Below, one piece after another: positions 58,471 to 64,000 of a stretch of DNA of 64,000 nt (position 1 is the first letter of the stretch; each line of letters starts with the position of its first letter). The stretch is taken from NCBI GenBank assembly GCA_003255025.1, contig QANY01002375.1, positions 124,001-188,000 of the forward strand. Direction: 5' to 3'. This DNA is from Datisca glomerata. Taxonomy: Eukaryota > Streptophyta > Magnoliopsida > Cucurbitales > Datiscaceae. Under the pieces are notes generated by a model. The model was not told the origin of the DNA. It saw nothing but the letters and a program-made list of their open reading frames with translations, and ran no database searches. The position numbers and the translations under genes are program-made.

Positions 58471-58500
58471 TTAAAGGCGTCAAAGCTAGCTCTGTCAAGG
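56761..58500. repeat. Minisatellite C: 29 indel-free 60-bp units
   Basis: Every unit is exactly 60 bp: the word AAGCATGACG recurs at the same phase from 56881 to 58381 without a single gain or loss. Differences are point changes only (for example GTTCTCAAGTAGAGG versus GTTCTGAAATAGAGG). The pair of units at 57661-57780 closely resembles the pair at 57961-58080, 300 bp away, pointing to block duplication. The edge units (56761, 58441) are the most divergent, as expected for unequal exchange. Confidence 0.95.
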
Positions 58501-58610
58501 AAGTGGAAAATCCCCTTAAATATATGAACTCATTGTAACCATAGGGTCTTATGTCATCAATGAAAGCGTATTCCGTGTTTCTTGGCACACTCATTTCTTC
58601 CATTGTACTT

Positions 58611-58895
58611 TCAAAACTTTGGGGAAAAGTAGTCCTCGGGGTATGGTCTCAAAGCTATGTCGGCCGAGTATGGCGGTTTGAAGTCGACAACAAACTCATT
58701 TAGCGATGCTCTTACTCTCTCCTCTTGGAGAACCTTTTGGAGAACTTTCGTGGGTAATGAAATGACCACTTCAACTAAGGACGTTGTATGCGCCTGGGGT
58801 GGAGTTAGCTTGATCCATTGTAGTAAAAGGTCGAGGTGTTTTTGTATCATATTGTGCGAGGGTCTGAATGGTTGTACGAACATTCGTTTGAACAT
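58611..58895 (-). CDS. 94-codon open frame inside the minisatellite element, unidentified
   Basis: Minus strand, non-repetitive, with a protein-like mix: VVISLPTKVLQKVLQEERVR and FVVDFKPPYSADIALRPYPE. I do not recognise it. It lies between the gag-like start and the 60-bp array and could be a remnant of the element's original gag. Weak support as an expressed gene. Confidence 0.3.
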   Translation of the reverse strand: MFKRMFVQPFRPSHNMIQKHLDLLLQWIKLTPPQAHTTSLVEVVISLPTKVLQKVLQEERVRASLNEFVVDFKPPYSADIALRPYPEDYFSPKF

Positions 58896-59119
58896 GGTTC
58901 TGGGTGAATGCTTGTGGTTGAAAGCCTACAACGGAGGATGGTTGGATGCCATGAGCGAGGTCATTTGCCTGCCTATGGTGGGGGTTCGTTATGCTCCCAT
59001 GATGGAGGCTGGTTGCGCGCCCATGGTGGAGCTAGTCGGTTGGGCACCCATGATGAAGGTACTCAGTTACGCGCCGATCATGTGGGGCATGGAGCCATGG
59101 TGGCGGGTTGGCATCCACG

Positions 59120-59560
59120 GGATTGGGGGCCTTCATTCACGGGAATGAGCGCGGGCGTGAGTCTGCTTAGTGGCATGGGAGATGCGGGATAGGGCCTTCG
59201 CGCACGAGAGTGAGCATAGGCGTGAGCCTGCTCGGTGGTGGCATTGTCATGCTTGGTAGCGGCATGGAAGATGCGGGATAAGGCATTCGCACGTGGGAGT
59301 GAGCGTGGGAGTGAGAGCGGGATAGAGCCTTCCAGCGCGGGAGTGAGTGCGGGCGTGAGCTTACTTGGTGGCGTGTGGGAAATGCAGGATTGAGCCTTCA
59401 TGTGCGGGAGTAACCACGGGAGTGAGAGCGGGCGTGGGTCTACTTGGCGGCGGATGGTAGATGAGGGATAAGGCCTTTGAGCTTGGGAGTGAGGGCAGGC
59501 GTGAGCTTACTTGGTGGCCAGCGGAAGCGTGTCCGCGAAAGTGTGGCGGAGGGATACTCT
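59120..59560. repeat. Minisatellite D (~90-100 bp, degenerate)
   Basis: GTGAGC(G/A)...GGCGTGAGCTTACTTGGTGGC and GATGCGGGATA(A/G)GGCCTT recur about five times with variable spacing. GC-rich, no persistent frame. Confidence 0.65.
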
Positions 59561-59975
59561 TAGATGGCGGGTTGGGCAAGCTTGACTTGGCCGAACGGGA
59601 GCGTGTCCGCGCAAGTGTGATGGAAGGTTGCTCTTAGGTGGCAGGTCGGGAAAGCTTGACTTGGGTGACGACATTGTTTAGGTCCAATGACGGGGAGGAT
59701 GATGTCCTTTGGGTGTTGTGATGCGGTGGCACTGATGTATGCGTTTAATGTATCAATGACTCTCATCATCTTAAAGTTGGAAGCTTGGAGCTCCCAGATA
59801 GCTTCGGCTTGCTCTTGCACCTGCACAACTGCGTTTGGTTGCGTCTCGCGTGAAATGTTCTCCTTTTCTTATCCACACTCGTTGTTGAGTATGGATCGAT
59901 CTCCCTTCGTGCACGACAAAGCTGTTATTCCCTTTGCACGTCCGACCATAGTGGTCCTTCATTAGAGTGACAAAC
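59560..59975 (-). pseudogene. Gag-like start of the minisatellite element
   Basis: Just after the primer site the minus strand has ATGAAGGACCACTATGG (59962), giving GRTCKGNNSFVVHEGRS, then a frame slip to VQVQEQAEAIWELQASNFKM and MRVIDTLNAYISATASQ (59826-59700), a coiled-coil-like gag N-terminus. The frame degrades into the GC-rich arrays before any capsid core. Confidence 0.5.
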
Positions 59976-59976
59976 C

Positions 59977-59998
59977 ACTCCCTAGTGGAGTCGCCAAA
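59977..59998 (-). other. Primer-binding site of the minisatellite element
   Basis: Minus strand TTTGGCGACTCCACTAGGGA, identical in its core to the site at 5740 of the Gypsy element. It sets the orientation of the element. Confidence 0.75.
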
Positions 59999-60554
59999 TG
60001 TAGATGCAAGGGTGTCACGTGGGTGAGGTGCAAGAGTGGTCTAGTCCTAGCTCGTGACCGGAATAACGCCTGAGAACGTCGGGGAGGACAACAGGAGGTG
60101 CACTCAAGAGCGATGACAAATGCTTGCTCTCTCTAGAAGTGAGAGTTTCTCACTCTAGAAATGAGAGTTTCTCTCTAAAGTGGGAGCTTCTCTCTCTAAG
60201 TTTCAAATCCTCTCAAATGAAGGAGGAGTCCTCCTTTTATAGGTGAACAAAAGAAGGGGGGACCATTGCAACTAATCCCTTGATTAGTTTCAAGCCCGCC
60301 AATCAAACCGTGCCACCTAAGTTGACTGATCATGCTTAGGTGAGTAAGAGGCGGATTACACATGAGTCAATCGGGTGGCACCATATGGATCTTTTTGTAA
60401 TGACCATGATCTAAGGAGAACACGCCTAGCCGGTGAGGCGCGACGATATGCTTCTTCTACAAAAGTTCTCTAAAACAAACCCCTCCCCAAGGTGGAAGGA
60501 TAGCACACCCTCAATGTCTAGAGTGGTCATACCGAGGAGGTATGTCCCCCGCCT
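59999..60554 (-). repeat. 5' LTR of the minisatellite element, truncated
   Basis: Matches the first 590 bp of the copy at 54100 (TGTAGATGCAAGGGTGTCAC, ACGCCTGAGAACGTC, AGAAGTGAGAGTTTCTCACT, CATTTGAGAGG on the other strand). It breaks off at GTCCCCCGCCTA, where a copia LTR fragment begins. The minus-strand TATA box TATAAAAGGAGG is at about 60242-60231. Confidence 0.82.
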
Positions 60555-61085
60555 ATTGGTTCACTTAAATGTTAATTCTGGAACTGAATGATTATTGAGC
60601 TCAAATTTATAATAAGATTATAAATTAGCCAATCACTAGTGGATTAACGGTACTTAAGGATCAAGAGGTAATTAGAAGAATAAAACGGTAATTTTGACCA
60701 GTTCTAATTTACAAACCAATAATTGGAGGATAAAACTAAATGAAATGATTATGTCAGTGAACTAGATGAGAATACTATGTAAATACATTATATAATCTCT
60801 AAGAGTGTAATTCCATATTTATAGTATAGTAATAATGAAATTAATAAAAAATATTATTTAATTAAAGATGTTAATTAATAATCTGGTTTAATGGAGCTTA
60901 GGATTATAGGTCAATAGTCTCCAAGTCACCTCTATACTACACTGTCTAGGGTGTGAATATTTCAGGACATGAGAAAATGACTTACTTGTAAAAGGAATTT
61001 TTATTCTGAGTCAAGTACATAATTATGAGATAATTATGTATGATTAATTAATTGAATTATTTATATATTTAAAATTTAATTTCTA
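60555..61085 (+). repeat. Copia LTR fragment, copy of 418-950
   Basis: Runs parallel to 418-950 from CCTTAAATG/ACTTAAATG to TAATTATATATTTAAA-type sequence, with point changes and few small indels. Neither LTR end is present, so both sides are breakpoints. Confidence 0.85.
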
Positions 61086-61470
61086 CATAATTAATTTGTT
61101 CGCCGCCTATTATGGCTGGTTATTGATATTATTGTTTGTTGATTTGCTTACATGAAATAATTGTTTATATATAATCTCACTCTCTGCCCCAGTGGTTGGT
61201 TATTCTTATAATTGATTATTTCTCTGTATTATTTGTTTACCTAATATGTGAATCTGTTTATCAGAGGCTGACGTACCAGCTTATTTTTTGTTAGCTTCAG
61301 GCACCTAAGTAAGACTTCTTAGATATGTAAATCCTGAGGGTAGGGTGGTTGTAGAGGCGAAATGGAGAAGAGTAAAGCCTAATATGAGGTTGTAGAAGTC
61401 ACTACAAGGTTAGTAACATAAAATATAGTATGAAATTATCAATAATAAGAATAATTTAGTTAGTTGAACC

Positions 61471-62316
61471 ATGAGTAGATTATTTAGAAGTAATTCTTCA
61501 AGTAGTAATATGTCAACAATAACCTCAATACCTGACATAATAAACGATGAACATATTGAATTAGCAGATGATCAAGTAGATCATAGGGTATGGAATATAC
61601 CTAAAATCTCCAATGAAAATATTTATAAATCAGTATGGTCTGTTGTTTCCTTCAAGCCTCAACATCACGTAAAAATAATTAAAAAAATATATGCTCTTGG
61701 GAAATAGCATGAAACTTGCTAATTACTTTCCTCTAATGCAATAAAGCATAATATTCAAAAATGATATAGTTTCCTTTATTTTGGTTTAGTTCAGATTGGA
61801 GTTAAACCACTCACAGGAAGATGCCTAAATACCACTGTCTTGCTAGCCTTATGAGATGCAAGATTTACAAACTTTAATGATAGTATATTATGATTAATTG
61901 AATCCTGACTTTGTAATGATCCAATTCATTTTGATTGTTTTTCAGATCTGTCTGTTATCTTAGCAGATCCCCATATTTTAAAATCTTTAACTTTAAATAT
62001 TAAAACTGGTGGTTATCAAGTCCTAGAAGGCACCCAACCCCGAGCTTTAATCTTTAGAATTCATTACAAAGTTACCAAAACAAATATGAACTTCCAAGCC
62101 ATCAATAGGAGTCCAAAGAATCAAACTCTATTGATACAATCTAGTCAAAATAATACCAATATTATAATTCCTAAAATAATTAGGTGGTTTGATATTAATC
62201 TACCTTCAAATTGGCTTTTAACTAATGAAATTCAACCTACTCAAATTCAAAGACCAATTGAAAATGTAGATTACATCCAGCAGTACATGGATGATACTGT
62301 AAAAATTAACTTCTAA
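61471..62316 (+). pseudogene. Caulimovirid movement-protein region, broken
   Basis: ATG at 61471 opens a 78-codon piece that ends at a stop near 61705. Similarity continues in other frames: IGVKPLTGRCLNTT (about 61798), LADPHILKSLTLNIKTGGYQ (about 61960-62020), and the open piece 62086-62316 with MNFQAINRSPKNQTLLIQSS. The overall pattern matches the 30K-type movement proteins of Caulimoviridae, which allow virus passage through plasmodesmata. At least two frame breaks lie in the middle part. Confidence 0.7.
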
Positions 62317-62701
62317 TCATCTTCTAGTTCTAAACCACAAATTAGGGAGAATATCCAGTCTAATACCCCTAGGAATTCTTTTTCTAAATCATCCATGAAT
62401 AATGATCAAAATATTAGGATTCAACAATTAGAACAAGAATTAAGAAAATTAAAAACTTAAAAGTTTAAGATTTAAAGGTATAGCCATAAGTTCTCAAGTT
62501 AGTCAGCCAATCTTTGATAATAAGTCTGATCAATCTGACGAAGTTGAGGCACCCACTAGATCTGATTTCTAAGGAAGCCTTCATTCTGTTAATCCTCAAC
62601 TCTTAGTCCTGAATATAGAAACCCTGAGTCAAAAATATAAACCAGATTGGAAAGGTCTAACCCAATACAATAATGATCCAGTCAATCTAGATAGACGTAA
62701 T
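62317..62701 (+). pseudogene. Caulimovirid linker region
   Basis: Ser/Asn-rich sequence and a short coiled coil (IQQLEQELRKLKT, about 62420-62458) ending at a stop. It then continues in shifted frames. The position between movement and coat regions suits a spacer or virion-associated segment; this is an inference. Confidence 0.5.
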
Positions 62702-64000
62702 ATGTTCAGAGATTCATATAATGTGGATCAAAGAAAAATCATACTTGCTGAATGGAAGACATTCTTGCAAGAATTTAAAATTGATATATTTTTCCTTGAT
62801 TATATTAAAGATATTTATGAGAAAAATATCAAACTAATTTCAAAGTATAAATGGGTTAAGGAAGACTCTAGTGTAGTTTTTACTAGTCATCCTTCTACTG
62901 AAAAAATTATGATTAATCATAAATATTCTTTAATCACTGCTTCTCCTTTCAAAATTGTAAAGGAAGAAGAACCAAACAAAAAAGTAGTTGAACAAATCAA
63001 TTATACGAATCGAAGTCTAGTTACAATAGGAAAACAATTAGACAAGATTGAAAATGAGGTTGATGTTCTTAATGAACCTAAACCTAATGAAACCCTGAAA
63101 GAAAAACCCTTAATAAATCTTTCAGATAAAATCACTTAAAAAATTATTCCAATTAACAAAAAAATTGATAAAATGATTCACGAATTAAAAAATAAATCTA
63201 GTGAGTCATCTTCTTCTGTTAAGGTTGTTAACCAAGACAGTAATCCAGATTTTAAGTCTAAAAAATTCTCGAAATATTTCAAGAATTGAAAGTAATTAAC
63301 CAAGACGATAATTCAGATTGAGAAAGCCATAGATCAAAATCAACCTATGAATCATCTACAATAAGTGAATTTTCAAATATTAACAATATTGAAAAAACAT
63401 TTAAGAATTTAAAAATTAATAAATTAGAAAGAAAATGACATAAGAAACCCATGCTTCCTGACATTCAAATTACTGAATCTTCTATTGTTAATCAATTTTA
63501 TGTTTCTGCAGAAAAATTATATGAATGGAATATTGATGGACTTTCTGAACTTGAAGTTCTCAATAAATTATAACACATGACAATATTGGCTAACAACTAT
63601 ATTACCACCCACAATTTACTTCATGGAAAAATAATAAATTTTCTAGTCACAGGATTCACAGGAATGCTCCATTCCTGATGGAAAAAACATCTCACAGAAG
63701 AATCCAAAATTGCCATTCTTAAAGCAGTAAATATTGATGCTGAAGGAAATCTAATTATTGGAGAAAATTAGGAAATAATACCTTATGAAATTAATACACT
63801 TTTTATACAATAATTGAACATTTTATTGGTACACCAAGTAATATTACTTCATGTATTCATGATCAATTAACAAATTTTAGGTGTCCAATCTTAAGTGATT
63901 TAAATTTGTATAATAATATATTCTTATCCAAAGTTATGTCATGTGATGATAGTAATCAATCTTTTTAAAAGAAAAAATTATTAATGGATTACCCAATCTA
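62702..64000 (+). pseudogene. Caulimovirid coat-protein region, broken and partial
   Basis: An open piece at 62702-63139 (145 codons) contains HPSTEKIMINHKY and ITASPFKIVKEEE. After a Lys/Ser-rich stretch with stops, the core reads LYEWNIDGLSELEVLNKL (about 63516-63572), NFLVTGFTGMLHS and a stop where Trp is usual, then KKHLTEESKIAIL. These blocks resemble the coat-protein core of Caulimoviridae. The C-terminal zinc knuckle is not reached before degradation and the window end. Confidence 0.68.

Larger units (their letters stand above)
54100..60554 (-). mobile_element. Non-autonomous LTR element full of minisatellites (LARD-like)
   Basis: Orientation is minus: the primer site TTTGGCGACTCCACTAGGGA follows the right LTR (59998 downward), and a polypurine tract (AGAGGGAGAAAGGAG) lies at 55318-55304, before the left LTR. 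Directly after the primer site a gag-like start is visible, but there is no protease, RT, RNase H or integrase. The interior of about 4.7 kb is GC-richer than the rest of the window and holds four different tandem arrays. It shares its primer site with the Gypsy element at 3.8-18.4 kb, suggesting Gypsy-type parentage. Movement would need proteins supplied in trans (inference). Confidence 0.75.
61086..64000 (+). mobile_element. Endogenous caulimovirid (pararetrovirus) segment, cut by the window edge
   Basis: A movement-protein region followed by a linker and a coat-protein-like region on one strand, the order seen in Caulimoviridae with fused ORFs (petuvirus- or florendovirus-like; genus uncertain). 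No integrase or LTR-like ends are seen. Several stops and frameshifts interrupt it, so it is an old, inactive copy. RT and protease, if present, would lie beyond 64000. The left 385 bp are AT-rich non-coding, possibly leader. Confidence 0.75.

Noticed and set aside
56761..58500. CRISPR-like array
   Set aside because: Units are contiguous without distinct spacers, 60 bp long, and in plant DNA; this is a minisatellite.
58657..59148. 163-codon plus-strand frame
   Set aside because: Antisense to the element's orientation and overlaps the degenerate minisatellite; repeated APM(M/V)E-type residues come from a GCTCCCATGATGG repeat.

Overview
This is a gene-poor, repeat-rich stretch of flowering-plant (probably eudicot) nuclear DNA. 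The evidence is AT-rich sequence packed with nested LTR retrotransposons, GT-AG introns, a plant-type bZIP gene, a fragment of a minor-spliceosome protein gene, CACTA-like and SINE-like sequences, and a decayed plant pararetrovirus. The species cannot be told from the sequence.

Layout. (1) 1-1835: a copia-type LTR that ends inside an old reverse-strand gene for a Ulp1-like cysteine protease. (2) That protease pseudogene (1836-3779 and 18430-19438, minus) is split by a complete 14.65-kb Tat/Ogre-like Gypsy element (3780-18429). The element has two long LTRs, a perfect 5-bp target duplication, a DUF7745-like leader ORF, gag, protease, a putative intron, RT, two RNase H domains, almost no integrase, and a 3' tandem-repeat block. 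(3) 19.5-29.8 kb: mostly non-coding, with low-complexity and tandem repeats, two SINE-like units, a Gypsy gag relic, a CACTA terminus, and an intron-containing, 5'-truncated U11/U12-35K pseudogene (minus). (4) 29.85-34.4 kb: a decayed copia element (minus). (5) 36.77-38.95 kb: the only gene that looks intact, a bZIP transcription factor (+) with consistent exons and a candidate TATA box. (6) 40.2-51.1 kb: a pile of at least four broken copia elements. (7) 51.56-54.09 kb: a degenerate second copy of the 3' half of the bZIP locus. (8) 54.1-60.55 kb: a GC-richer, non-autonomous LTR element (minus) whose interior is largely minisatellites, including 29 indel-free 60-bp units that form an open frame of 579 codons. 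(9) 60.55-61.08 kb: another piece of the first copia LTR. (10) 61.1-64.0 kb: a broken endogenous caulimovirid (movement and coat protein regions) that runs off the right edge.

How it fits together. Host content is one bZIP gene, its dead partial duplicate, and two gene relics. Everything else is layered insertion: Gypsy into the Ulp1 pseudogene, copia elements between the two bZIP copies, the minisatellite LTR element at the edge of the dead bZIP copy, and a copia LTR piece between that element and the viral sequence. All polyproteins carry stops or frameshifts, so no element here encodes a full set of its own proteins.
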